Positions 42,994-52,039 of a stretch of 64,000 nt of DNA are shown piece by piece. The position numbers were made by a program, and so were the translations under genes. A model generated the notes under the pieces. It did not search any database. It was not told where the DNA came from and saw only the letters and a list, made by a program, of their open reading frames with translations. Positions within the stretch are counted from its first letter, which is position 1, and every line of letters begins with the position of its first letter. The DNA comes from Treponema sp. (lineage in GTDB: Bacteria > Spirochaetota > Spirochaetia > Treponematales > Treponemataceae), in the NCBI GenBank assembly GCA_016283615.1, contig JAEENG010000032.1, positions 1-64,000 on the forward strand. The letters run 5' to 3'.

Positions 42994-44448
42994 ATGTCAG
43001 AAATGGCAGAGGCAATCCGTGAACTCATGCAGGAAAAAGGAGTTACGGAAGATTCTATCAAGCAGACTGTGGAAAGCGCCATCAAGGCGGCTTATAAAAA
43101 AACATTTGGTACAGCAGATAACTGTGTTGTAAAATTTGCAGACGATTTGTCAGATGTTTCTGTTTATTCAAGAAAGACAATCGTAGACGGCGTTTACGAC
43201 CCTGTAACCGAAATTGAACTCGAAGAAGCTCTTAAAATGAGCGATGAATGCGAAGAAGGCGACGAAATCGACATTCTTGTTGACCCTAAAGATTTTGAAC
43301 GTTCAGCTGTTTCTACAGGTAAGCAGGCTGCTCACCAGGGCCTGAACGAAAGCTTTAAGGACAATCTTTACAACGAATACAAGGATAAGACCGGAGAAGT
43401 TATCATCGGTTATTATCAGCGTGAACACAACGGCAACATTTATCTCGACCTCGGAAAGGTTGAAGGTATCCTGCCTGTTAAGTTCCAGAGCCCGAGAGAA
43501 GAATATCACAAAAATGACCGCATCAAGGCTGTTATTGTTGATATCAAAAAGACAAATTCAGGACTCCAGCTCGTATTGAGCCGTTCGGATCCAAGACTTG
43601 TACAGTCAATTGTAAGCCTTGAAGTTCCTGAAATTGAAGACAAAACTATTTCTATTCATAAAATCGTACGCGAAGCAGGTTACAGAACCAAGATTGCCGT
43701 GTACTCAGATAAAGAAGATGTTGATCCTGTAGGAGCATGTGTTGGTCTTAAGGGTGTTCGTATCCAGAACGTTATCCGCGAACTTGAAGGCGAAAAAATC
43801 GACGTTCTCAAATATGATCCGGATCCTGTTGAATTCATCAAAAACGCTCTTTCTCCGGCAGAAGTTGAAAAAGTTCTCATCACTGACGAAGAAAAACGTA
43901 CTGCTCTTGCAATCGTTAACGAAAGCCAGTTCTCACTTGCCATCGGTAAACAGGGACAGAACGTACGCCTCGCAAACCGTTTGTGCGACTGGAGTATCGA
44001 CGTTAAGACAGAAGAACAGGCTGCAGAAATGGATTTGAGCGAATTTACTTCACGCCGTGCCGCAGAAGAACTGTTCAATACATCTGAAGAAACACCTGCT
44101 TCCGGCGAAGAAGAAATTTCAACAATCAGCGATCTTCCTGGTGTTGACGCTGACGTTGCTGCAAAACTTAAGGCTGCAGACCTTGATGATATCCAGGCAT
44201 TCGTAGATGCTTACGATGACGGAAACCTTTCTGTAGAAGGTGTTACTCAGGAACAGCTCGACGCAGTTAACAAAATTATCAGAGATGTAGTAGAATTCGT
44301 TGAAGAAGACGAAGAAACTGCTGAATCTGAAGCTCCGGCCGAAGAAGAAGCCGACGATGAAGAATATCATTGTCCGGAATGCGGAGCAAAGATTACACTT
44401 GATATGACAAAGTGTCCTAATTGTGGTGTAGAATTCGAATTTGAATAA
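42994..44448 (+). CDS. nusA: Transcription factor NusA with C-terminal zinc ribbon
   Basis: A 484-residue RNA-polymerase-binding factor controlling pausing, termination and antitermination. The N-terminal domain (1-130) is followed by an S1 domain (about 132-200: GEVIIGYYQREHNGNIYLDLGKVEGILP) and two KH domains (VGACVGLKGVRIQNV, AIGKQGQNVRLANRL). A helix-hairpin-helix segment (ISDLPGVDADVAAKL) and an acidic linker come next. The last 30 residues hold CPEC and CPNC pairs 15 apart, a zinc-ribbon not present in the standard protein. Ribosome site GGAGG is strong. Confidence 0.95.
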   Translation: MSEMAEAIRELMQEKGVTEDSIKQTVESAIKAAYKKTFGTADNCVVKFADDLSDVSVYSRKTIVDGVYDPVTEIELEEALKMSDECEEGDEIDILVDPKDFERSAVSTGKQAAHQGLNESFKDNLYNEYKDKTGEVIIGYYQREHNGNIYLDLGKVEGILPVKFQSPREEYHKNDRIKAVIVDIKKTNSGLQLVLSRSDPRLVQSIVSLEVPEIEDKTISIHKIVREAGYRTKIAVYSDKEDVDPVGACVGLKGVRIQNVIRELEGEKIDVLKYDPDPVEFIKNALSPAEVEKVLITDEEKRTALAIVNESQFSLAIGKQGQNVRLANRLCDWSIDVKTEEQAAEMDLSEFTSRRAAEELFNTSEETPASGEEEISTISDLPGVDADVAAKLKAADLDDIQAFVDAYDDGNLSVEGVTQEQLDAVNKIIRDVVEFVEEDEETAESEAPAEEEADDEEYHCPECGAKITLDMTKCPNCGVEFEFE

Positions 44449-44469
44449 TAAGAGGTAAAACTGAATAAT

Positions 44470-47235
44470 ATGTCTGACGAATCAGAGAAAAAGCCCGGAT
44501 TTGTATTAAACAAAAAAAAGTCAGAGCCTTCAGAAAATAAGGCTCCGGCTAATCCAGAAAAAAAGAAAGTTATTGTTGTACGCAAAAAGAATCCTGCTCC
44601 AGAGGCAAAGGCTGGCCAGAACAATGGCGAGCAAAAGAATTTGCGCCCTGTAGTAAAAAAGGCTTCTCCATCAGCAGCAGCTCCTCAAAATAACGGCCAG
44701 CGCCCGCAGCAGAAAACAGGCGGTCAGGGTAGAACTACTTTCGAAATCAATACTGCCCGCCCTAACGTAAAAGCCGGAAACCTCTCGGACAGAGGCCGCC
44801 CGAATTATCGCGGCAACGGTACCGGCGGTTACGGAAACCGCGAGGGCTACAATGGCCAAAACCGTCCTGGTTACGGTTCACAGCGTCGTGATGGTTCAGG
44901 ATTTTCCGGGGCTCAGGCACGCGAAAATTATCAGAACAATAAAGACCGTGGTTTTGGCAACAATAACCAGGGTGGTTTCCGTGGCGGCCAGAATGGTGGT
45001 CGTCCGGGCTTTGGAAACCGTCCGGGCTTTGGTGCTAATCGTCCTCAGGGTGCAGGCGGAAGACCTGGCTTTGGCGGCGGAAGACCTGGTTTTGGCAGTA
45101 AACCTGGCTTTGGCGGTGCACCAGCCGCAAGTGCAATTCCTGAAAAGGCTAACACTAAAAAGCAGTTCAAGGGCAAAAAACAGGTTTATAACCGAAAGGA
45201 CAAAGAAGAATTATTTGACGAAGAAGAACTTTACAAGAAGAAGCAGGTTACTCCTGCAAGCGTAGTTCCTAAGTCAATTGATATTATGGAAAGCGTATCG
45301 GTTTCTGACCTTGCCAGAAAGATGAACCTTAAGGCAGGCGAAATTATCGGTAAACTCATGTCGATGGGCATGATGGTTACAATCAACCAGTCAATCGACT
45401 CTGATACAGCAACTCTTCTCGCAAGCGAATACGGCTGTGAAGTTCACCTGGTATCTCTCTACGACGAAACTGTTATCGAAAGTGATGCAGGTAAAGAAGG
45501 CGATGAAGAATTCCGACCGCCAATCGTTACCGTTATGGGTCACGTTGACCACGGTAAAACAAAGACACTCGATGCCATCCGTAAGACAAACGTTGCCGCA
45601 GGCGAAGCCGGCGGTATTACACAGAAAATCGGTGCTTACCAGGTTAAGACAGACAAGGGCGTAATTACCTTCCTCGATACACCTGGTCACGAAGCCTTTA
45701 CAATGATGCGTGCACGTGGTGCTCAGATTACAGACGTCTGTGTTCTCGTAGTTGCGGCTGACGACGGCGTAATGCCTCAGACTCTCGAAGCCTTGAGCCA
45801 CGCAAAAGATGCAAAGGTACCGATTATCGTTGCAGTTAACAAAATTGATAAACCTGATGCAAACCCTGATAAGGTAATGACTCAGCTTTCTGAACAGGGA
45901 CTTACTCCTGAAGAATGGGGTGGAGATACTCAGTACGTTAAGATTTCGGCTCTCAAGGGCCAGGGAATCGATGACCTTCTCGATGCAATCCTCCTCCAGG
46001 CAGAAATGCTCGAACTCAAAACACAGTATAACTGTCGTGCAGAAGGTAAGATTATCGAATCCCGCGTTGACCAGGGCCGTGGTGTAGTATCATCGGTTGT
46101 AATCCAGCGCGGTACATTAAAAATCGGAGATCCTTTTGTTGCAGGTATTTATTCCGGCAAAGTCCGCGCCATGTTCAATGACAGGGGCGAAAAGGTAACA
46201 GAAGCTCTCCCGAGTATGCCTGTCGAAGTTCTCGGTATGGACGAAATGCCGAACGCAGGTGATCCGTTCCAGGTAACAGAAACTGAACGCGATGCACGCG
46301 ACATTTCTTCTAAACGCCAGGAACTCAAACGATTTGAAGCAGCCAAGGCAGTCCGCAAAGTTACCCTTGATAACCTTGTTTCTACAATCGAAGCAAGCGA
46401 AGTTAAAGAACTCAAAGTTATTATCAAGGCAGATTTGCAGGGTTCTGCAGAAGCCCTCAAACAGAGTCTCGAAAAACTTTCTACATCAGAAATCCGCCTG
46501 AATGTTATTCATTCATCGGCAGGTGCCATCAACGAAAGTGACGTTACTCTCGCAAGTGCTGACGAAAACGCAATTATCATCGGATTTAACGTTCGTCCTA
46601 CTCCAAAGGCAAAACTTCTTGCCGAAACAGAAAAGGTCGAAATCCGCAAATACAATATCATCTACAAGTGTGTTGAAGAAATTCAGCAGGCTATGGAAGG
46701 TATGCTCCGTCCGGACACAATCGAACAGAACATCGGTACTGTCGAAGTACGCAACACATTCCGCGTACCAAAAGTTGGTGTTATCGCAGGATGTTACGTT
46801 ACAGACGGTATGGTTAAAAGGTCTTGTACAGTTAACCTTATCCGCGACGGCATCGTAAAATGGTCTGGAAGCATTTCTTCCCTCAAGCGCTTTAAGGATG
46901 ATGCAAAAGAAGTTAAAGCCGGATTTGAATGTGGTATCGGTCTTGAAAACTGGCAGGATATCCAGGTTGGCGACCAGCTCGAATGTATCGAATACGTAGA
47001 AGTTGCCCGCAAACTCGGTGAATCCCTCATTGACGAAAAGGCCGAAGCAGAAAAACAGGCAAGTCTCCGTGAAGAAGCAGCTAAGGCAGAAGCTCTTGCT
47101 GCCGCAGAAGCAGAGGCCGCTGCAGAAGCAGAAGCAAAGGCAAAGGGTAAGGCAGAAAAGGCCGCTAAACGTGCCGCTGCCGGAAAGTCTAAGGCTAAAA
47201 AGCCTGCAGCTGATTCAACAGAAGGCGCAAACTAA
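44470..47235 (+). CDS. infB: Translation initiation factor IF-2
   Basis: A 921-residue GTPase that brings initiator tRNA to the ribosome. The N-terminal 225 residues are disordered and Gly/Arg/Asn-rich, with repeated RPGFG and KPGFG units. The G domain (about 352-520) has GHVDHGKT, DTPGHEAF and NKIDKP. C-terminal domains and a Lys/Ala/Glu-rich tail follow. The AGAGG ribosome site is 14 bases before the ATG but only 5 before an in-frame CTG at 44461, which could be an extra start. The stop overlaps the rbfA start (TAATG). Confidence 0.96.
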   Translation: MSDESEKKPGFVLNKKKSEPSENKAPANPEKKKVIVVRKKNPAPEAKAGQNNGEQKNLRPVVKKASPSAAAPQNNGQRPQQKTGGQGRTTFEINTARPNVKAGNLSDRGRPNYRGNGTGGYGNREGYNGQNRPGYGSQRRDGSGFSGAQARENYQNNKDRGFGNNNQGGFRGGQNGGRPGFGNRPGFGANRPQGAGGRPGFGGGRPGFGSKPGFGGAPAASAIPEKANTKKQFKGKKQVYNRKDKEELFDEEELYKKKQVTPASVVPKSIDIMESVSVSDLARKMNLKAGEIIGKLMSMGMMVTINQSIDSDTATLLASEYGCEVHLVSLYDETVIESDAGKEGDEEFRPPIVTVMGHVDHGKTKTLDAIRKTNVAAGEAGGITQKIGAYQVKTDKGVITFLDTPGHEAFTMMRARGAQITDVCVLVVAADDGVMPQTLEALSHAKDAKVPIIVAVNKIDKPDANPDKVMTQLSEQGLTPEEWGGDTQYVKISALKGQGIDDLLDAILLQAEMLELKTQYNCRAEGKIIESRVDQGRGVVSSVVIQRGTLKIGDPFVAGIYSGKVRAMFNDRGEKVTEALPSMPVEVLGMDEMPNAGDPFQVTETERDARDISSKRQELKRFEAAKAVRKVTLDNLVSTIEASEVKELKVIIKADLQGSAEALKQSLEKLSTSEIRLNVIHSSAGAINESDVTLASADENAIIIGFNVRPTPKAKLLAETEKVEIRKYNIIYKCVEEIQQAMEGMLRPDTIEQNIGTVEVRNTFRVPKVGVIAGCYVTDGMVKRSCTVNLIRDGIVKWSGSISSLKRFKDDAKEVKAGFECGIGLENWQDIQVGDQLECIEYVEVARKLGESLIDEKAEAEKQASLREEAAKAEALAAAEAEAAAEAEAKAKGKAEKAAKRAAAGKSKAKKPAADSTEGAN

Positions 47236-47615
47236 TGGGTGAGTATCGTCTTGCAAAACTCGGTGAGCAGATAAGGGAAGAAATTGCGTCCCTTATCGCC
47301 ACCCAGAAAATTAAAGATCCTCGTGTTTCTACATTTTTGTCAATCAATCGTGTAGATGTAGTTGCTGATTTAGCCTACGCAAAAGTTTATGTATCAAGCT
47401 TTCTTCCGGAAGGTCAGATAAACAAGGGCGTTGCAGGCTTAAACAGTGCCGCAGGATTTATTCAGAGCACAATTGCTAAAAAACTTACAATTCGTAAATT
47501 TCCCAAACTTACTTTTATTGCAGATAATTCGATAAAAGAAGGTTTTGAAATGGTTCATAAATTGAATCAGCTTCAAGCGGAGGAAAATGGAAGCGGGCAG
47601 ACAACCGGAGAATAA
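47235..47615 (+). CDS. rbfA: Ribosome-binding factor A
   Basis: A 126-residue KH-like protein for 16S rRNA maturation and cold adaptation. It has the family pattern REEIASLIATQKIKDPRVSTFLSI and AKVYVSSF, and later IRKFPKLTFIADNSIKEG. The start overlaps the infB stop. The last 29 bases overlap the next gene, so all are co-translated. The C-terminal tail is Gln/Gly-rich and encoded in the overlap. Confidence 0.93.
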   Translation: MGEYRLAKLGEQIREEIASLIATQKIKDPRVSTFLSINRVDVVADLAYAKVYVSSFLPEGQINKGVAGLNSAAGFIQSTIAKKLTIRKFPKLTFIADNSIKEGFEMVHKLNQLQAEENGSGQTTGE

Positions 47616-49425
47616 AACTCAGTCGTCCTGCGGGATTCTGCTTCTTGCAAAGCAGTCCGGCAAGACGAGTTTTGCTTCTCTTTCAAAAGTTAAACGCTCT
47701 CTTGGAACAAGCAGGGTCGGCCACACTGGAACACTGGATTCTTTTGCGGACGGCCTTCTTGTAGTTTTAACCGGGCCTCTTACACGCCTGGTTCCTCACA
47801 TTACAAATTTTGACAAATCTTATACAGCTTTAATCGAATTTGGAAAAGAAACCGACACCCTTGATCCAACAGGAACAGTAATCAGGGAAAGTGGCCTTCC
47901 GTCAAAAGAGCAGGTCCTCAAGGCTCTCACAAAGTTTACAGGCACGATTGAACAGGTTCCGCCGGCTTTCAGTGCGATACATGTAGACGGCAAACGGGCA
48001 AGTGATTTGATGCGCTCGGGCGAAAAGGTTGAATTAAAGCCACGTACAATTACCATAAGTTCAATTGAATTAATCGATTTTGACGGACAGTACGCACTTG
48101 TAAAAGTGGATTGTTCAAAAGGAACTTACATCCGCTCCCTTGCACGCGACATTGCCCGTGAATGCGGCTGTGCGGCACATTTAAAGGCACTGCGCCGTAC
48201 CAGGGTAGGCCCGTTTGAATTAAAGGACGCAGCCGGAGCAGGTCTTTTAAAAGAGTTTACGATTCAAAACTTAAAGAATCAGAAGACTGCGCTTTGTGAA
48301 GACGCAGAAATTGCTGAAGACAAAATAAGCGGCGAAGATATTAAAAAAGCGTTGTACCCGATGACTGTGCCCGTTGCAAAATTGTGCGGTTTTACTCCTG
48401 CAATTTTGAGCCAGGCCTATATTCAGGACTTTAACAGCGGAAGAAAACTTAAAAACCACTCATTTTATTATGAGGAAAAACCGCCTGAGAACTGTGAATT
48501 TGCAGTTTTCTATCCGGACATGAAGTTTGCGGGCGTTGTAAAAAAAGAAAAACGCTCCCTTTCGTACGGTTTTGTAATTCCATGCGAGCAGAAGTTAAAG
48601 GTTTACTCATGGGAGCAGATTACAGGCGGAAGATTCAGTGAAGAATTCAGGAAAAAAGGTGTAGCCCTTTCAATCGGAAGTTTTGACGGAACCCATATCG
48701 GCCATGATTCAATTTTTGATTCACTTATTGAACATAAGGACCTTGCGCCAGGCATTGTAACTTTCAGAAAGTCAACGAGAGGCCTCAAAGCCGGTGACTC
48801 TTATATGGGCGATGTTTCTACCCTTGACCAGAGAATGGAATTCTTTATGCAGAAAGGATTTGCATTTGTTATCGTCATTGACTTTTCTGCCGATTTCGTT
48901 AAAATTAAAGGTGAAACATTTTTGTCTGTTTTAAACGACAACTGTAATATCAGATACCTTGCCGAAGGCGAAGACTTCCGCTGCGGTTACAAGGGAGCCT
49001 GTGATATCAACTGTGTCCGCGAATTCTGTCAGGCACATGATATTGAACTCAATGTCGTTAATTATGTAGATTACCTTGGAAAGAGGGTAAGTTCATCAAG
49101 AATCAGACAGGACGTTCTTGATAAAGAGTTTTCTGCAATTCAAATCATGCTCAGAAAACCTTTTGAAATTGACCCGGCGGGTTTTGAGTGGCAGTACACT
49201 CAGGAAGCCGGTCAAAATTATTTAGTTGCAAAACGCCGCGGAATTCAAGTATTTCCGCCTGACGGTTTGTACAATGTAACTTTGGAAATTTCTGGTAGCG
49301 AAGGATTTTCCGTTACAAAGGCTGCAGTTATTAAATTAGATTCCGGTTTACTTCGCGTGCTGGATTCTGATGGGTCACTCAGAGGATTTGTACGGTCTAT
49401 TCAATTTTGTATCCCAGGGAAATAA
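47587..49425 (+). CDS. truB-ribF: Fused tRNA pseudouridine synthase TruB and RibF-type FAD synthetase
   Basis: A 612-residue fusion. Residues about 14-235 are TruB, which makes pseudouridine 55 in tRNA, with catalytic Asp51 in GHTGTLDSFADGLL and later VDCSKGTYIRSLARDI. Residues about 356-520 are the FMN adenylyltransferase domain of RibF: GSFDGTHIGH (364-373), RYLAEGEDFRCGYKG and SSSRIRQ (502-508). The last 90 residues only faintly resemble the riboflavin kinase domain and lack its usual motifs. The start overlaps rbfA with a strong GGAGG. I recall separate truB and ribF genes in T. pallidum at this place. There is no stop between the halves. Confidence 0.92.
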   Translation: MEAGRQPENKTQSSCGILLLAKQSGKTSFASLSKVKRSLGTSRVGHTGTLDSFADGLLVVLTGPLTRLVPHITNFDKSYTALIEFGKETDTLDPTGTVIRESGLPSKEQVLKALTKFTGTIEQVPPAFSAIHVDGKRASDLMRSGEKVELKPRTITISSIELIDFDGQYALVKVDCSKGTYIRSLARDIARECGCAAHLKALRRTRVGPFELKDAAGAGLLKEFTIQNLKNQKTALCEDAEIAEDKISGEDIKKALYPMTVPVAKLCGFTPAILSQAYIQDFNSGRKLKNHSFYYEEKPPENCEFAVFYPDMKFAGVVKKEKRSLSYGFVIPCEQKLKVYSWEQITGGRFSEEFRKKGVALSIGSFDGTHIGHDSIFDSLIEHKDLAPGIVTFRKSTRGLKAGDSYMGDVSTLDQRMEFFMQKGFAFVIVIDFSADFVKIKGETFLSVLNDNCNIRYLAEGEDFRCGYKGACDINCVREFCQAHDIELNVVNYVDYLGKRVSSSRIRQDVLDKEFSAIQIMLRKPFEIDPAGFEWQYTQEAGQNYLVAKRRGIQVFPPDGLYNVTLEISGSEGFSVTKAAVIKLDSGLLRVLDSDGSLRGFVRSIQFCIPGK

Positions 49426-49448
49426 AATTTATAAGGAGTAAGTAGAAA

Positions 49449-49718
49449 ATGGCACTTACAAAAGAAGAATCAGCTGCAGTAATCAGCAAATTCGGCGCAA
49501 ACGAAGCCGACACAGGAAACACAAAAGTTCAGATTGCAATCATGACTGAACGCATCAAACAGCTTACAGCACACGTACAGCAGTTCCCGAAAGACACTGG
49601 AGCTAGTCGTGGTCTGCTCAAAATCATTGGTCAGAGACGCAAGATGCTCAAGTATCTTCAGAGAACTGATTTGAACACATATCGTCAGCTTATTAAAGAC
49701 CTCGGCCTCCGCAAATAG
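49449..49718 (+). CDS. rpsO: Small ribosomal subunit protein S15
   Basis: An 89-residue ribosomal protein that binds the central domain of 16S rRNA. The block ADTGNTKVQIAIMTERI, then DTGASRGLLKIIGQRRKMLKYL and the C-terminal YRQLIKDLGLRK are characteristic. Ribosome site AAGGAG is present. pnp follows after 17 bases, the common rpsO-pnp pairing. Confidence 0.97.
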   Translation: MALTKEESAAVISKFGANEADTGNTKVQIAIMTERIKQLTAHVQQFPKDTGASRGLLKIIGQRRKMLKYLQRTDLNTYRQLIKDLGLRK

Positions 49719-49735
49719 TTTCTGGAGGTTAAAGA

Positions 49736-51841
49736 ATGGTAAATAGAGTAAGTTATAAAATCGGCGACAACGAGCTCATCCTTGAAACCGGCAAAATCGG
49801 TAAACAGGCAAACGGCTGTATTTATGCACAGTATGCCGGAACTGCCGTAATTGCTACGGTTTGTGCTTCAAAAGAAGTAAAAGAAGGATTGGACTTTGTT
49901 CCAGTTACCGTTGAATACAACGAAAAGTACTATGCTGCAGGTAAAATTCCTGGCGGCTTTATCAAACGTGAAGGTCGTCCAAAGGATAAAGAAATCCTGG
50001 TTTCTCGTCTTATTGACCGCCCGATGCGTCCTTTGTTTGAAGTAAGTTTCGGCCGCGAAATTCAGATTGTACCAACATGTGTATCTTCTGACGGTGTAAA
50101 CCCGCCGGATATTCTCGCTGTAATTGCATCATCAGCTGCAGTAAGCATTTCTGACATTCCGTTCCACGGACCAGTTGCTGCTGCCCGTGTTGCTTACATC
50201 GACGGTGAATACGTAATTAACCCGACATTCCAGCAGCAGGAAAAAGCTCAGCTCGAAATCGTAGTTGCCGGTACAAAAGACGGCTTTACTATGGTTGAAG
50301 GCGGTGCAAACGAAGTAAGCGAAGAAGTTATGCTCGGCGCTTTGGACAAGGCACAGGGCTTTATCACAGCAATGTGTGAACTTCAGGAAGAACTTGTTGC
50401 AAAATGCGGCAAAGAAAAACTCCCTCTCGCTCCACTTACTGTAGAACTCGAAAACAAAGACGCTCTCATTGCAGAAGCTACTCCGCTTTTGGAAAAAGCA
50501 TGCTTCCAGAACGGTAAAGACAACCGCGGAAGTGCAATCAGCGCAGCTAAAAAACAGATTGTTGAAGCTCATGCAGAACAGTTCGAAGATGAAATTCAGA
50601 AAAAACTCTTTGACGCATGTTTTGATGACATTCAGTACAACCTCCTGCGCAAGAGCATTTTGGACAAGGGACTTCGTATCGACGGACGCAAATGCGACGA
50701 AATCCGCCCGATTACATGTGAAGTAAACGTTCTCCCTCGCCCGCACGGATCTGCTCTGTTCACCCGTGGTGAAACTCAGTCACTTGCTGTTACAACACTC
50801 GGAACAACACTTGACGCTCAGGTTTACGACGATATCGACGGCGAACGCAGTGAAAACTTTATTCTTCACTACAACTTCCCGCCATACTCGGTTGGTGAAA
50901 CAGGCCGTCTTACAACAGGACGCCGCGAAATCGGTCACGGAAACCTTGCACGCCGTTCACTAGCTCCAATGATTCCGCCGGTAAGCGAATTCCCTTACAC
51001 AGTACGTGTAGTTTCAGAAATCATGGAATCTAACGGTTCTTCTTCACAGGCTTCTACCTGTGGCGGCTGTTTGAGTCTTCTTGCAGCTGGCGTTCCAATG
51101 AAAAAGATGGTTGCCGGAATCGCAATGGGACTTATTACAGAACCGGAAGGAAACAATCCTTACGGACGTTATAAGATTCTTTCTGATATTCTTGGAGAAG
51201 AAGATCACCTCGGTGATATGGACTTTAAGGTAGCCGGAACTAAAGACGGTATTACCGGATTCCAGATGGATATTAAGATTGCAGGTGTTACAACTCAGAT
51301 TATGAAGGAAGCACTTGCACAGGCTAAAGCTGGTCGTCTCCACATTCTTTCAATCATGGAAAAATGTATCGACAAACCACAGCCAATCAGTCCGTTTGCT
51401 CCAAAAATTCTTACACTCAAAATCAGTCCGGACAAAATCGGTGCCTTGATTGGACCAGGCGGAAAGAACATTAAGGCTCTCTGCGCCCAGTACAATGTTA
51501 CAATCAACACAGAAGACGACGGAACTGTTCAGATTTACGGTAAAACAGGTAAATCTGCAGAAGAAGCAAAACTGGCTGTAAAAGGCATCTGTGAAGATCC
51601 TGAAGTAGGAACAATTTACAATGGTACAGTAAAGCGCATTATGGACTTTGGTGCCTTTGTAGAAATCCTCCCTGGAAAAGAAGGGCTCTGCCACATTTCC
51701 AAATTGTCACGTGCAAGAGTAGAAAAGGTAACAGACGTTCTTTCTGAAGGACAGCAGATTCCTGTAAAACTCCTCGAAGTTGACAAGATGGGACGCTTGA
51801 ATTTGAGCTACATCGACGCACTCGAAGAACAGAAAAAATAA
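49736..51841 (+). CDS. pnp: Polyribonucleotide nucleotidyltransferase (PNPase)
   Basis: A 701-residue 3'-5' phosphorolytic exoribonuclease. Two RNase PH domains (about 12-230 and 320-540) include DFVPVTVEYNEKYYAAGKIPGGF, FTRGETQSLAVTTLG and GDMDFKVAGTKDGITGFQMD. KH (IGPGGKNIKAL) and S1 (GTIYNGTVKRIMDFGAFVEILPGKEGLCHIS) domains follow. Ribosome site GGAGG is strong. It is last in the operon, followed by a strong terminator. Confidence 0.97.
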   Translation: MVNRVSYKIGDNELILETGKIGKQANGCIYAQYAGTAVIATVCASKEVKEGLDFVPVTVEYNEKYYAAGKIPGGFIKREGRPKDKEILVSRLIDRPMRPLFEVSFGREIQIVPTCVSSDGVNPPDILAVIASSAAVSISDIPFHGPVAAARVAYIDGEYVINPTFQQQEKAQLEIVVAGTKDGFTMVEGGANEVSEEVMLGALDKAQGFITAMCELQEELVAKCGKEKLPLAPLTVELENKDALIAEATPLLEKACFQNGKDNRGSAISAAKKQIVEAHAEQFEDEIQKKLFDACFDDIQYNLLRKSILDKGLRIDGRKCDEIRPITCEVNVLPRPHGSALFTRGETQSLAVTTLGTTLDAQVYDDIDGERSENFILHYNFPPYSVGETGRLTTGRREIGHGNLARRSLAPMIPPVSEFPYTVRVVSEIMESNGSSSQASTCGGCLSLLAAGVPMKKMVAGIAMGLITEPEGNNPYGRYKILSDILGEEDHLGDMDFKVAGTKDGITGFQMDIKIAGVTTQIMKEALAQAKAGRLHILSIMEKCIDKPQPISPFAPKILTLKISPDKIGALIGPGGKNIKALCAQYNVTINTEDDGTVQIYGKTGKSAEEAKLAVKGICEDPEVGTIYNGTVKRIMDFGAFVEILPGKEGLCHISKLSRARVEKVTDVLSEGQQIPVKLLEVDKMGRLNLSYIDALEEQKK

Positions 51842-51863
51842 TCTCACCGTTAAGGTGATATAT

Positions 51864-51898
51864 GACCGGTCTTCCGAAAGGGGACCGGTCTTTTTTTT
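51864..51898 (+). terminator. Intrinsic terminator of the rimP-pnp operon
   Basis: GACCGGTC (51864-51871) pairs with GACCGGTC (51883-51890). A short inner CC/GG stem is closed by a GAAA tetraloop, and eight T residues follow (51891-51898). This is a textbook strong terminator. Confidence 0.92.
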
Positions 51899-52004
51899 AT
51901 GTTTTCAAGTTACACCATATAATAACTTTATGTTATATATCACTATTCTTTCAGGCCTCAAATAAATATAACAAGCGGCATTCTTAAAGCTATGTTAATA
52001 TAAA

Positions 52005-52010
52005 TATAAT
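52005..52010 (+). promoter_or_regulatory. Possible -10 box of the BspA-like gene
   Basis: TATAAT lies 30 bases before the ATG at 52040, with no clear -35. The whole stretch is AT-rich, so confidence is low. Confidence 0.3.
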
Positions 52011-52039
52011 ATTATTTTATAACTAAAACGGAGTGTCCT

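Noticed and set aside
50132-50746. Long open frame on the minus strand inside pnp
   Set aside because: It is antisense to a highly conserved gene, has an unnatural Cys/Phe-rich translation and no ribosome site.
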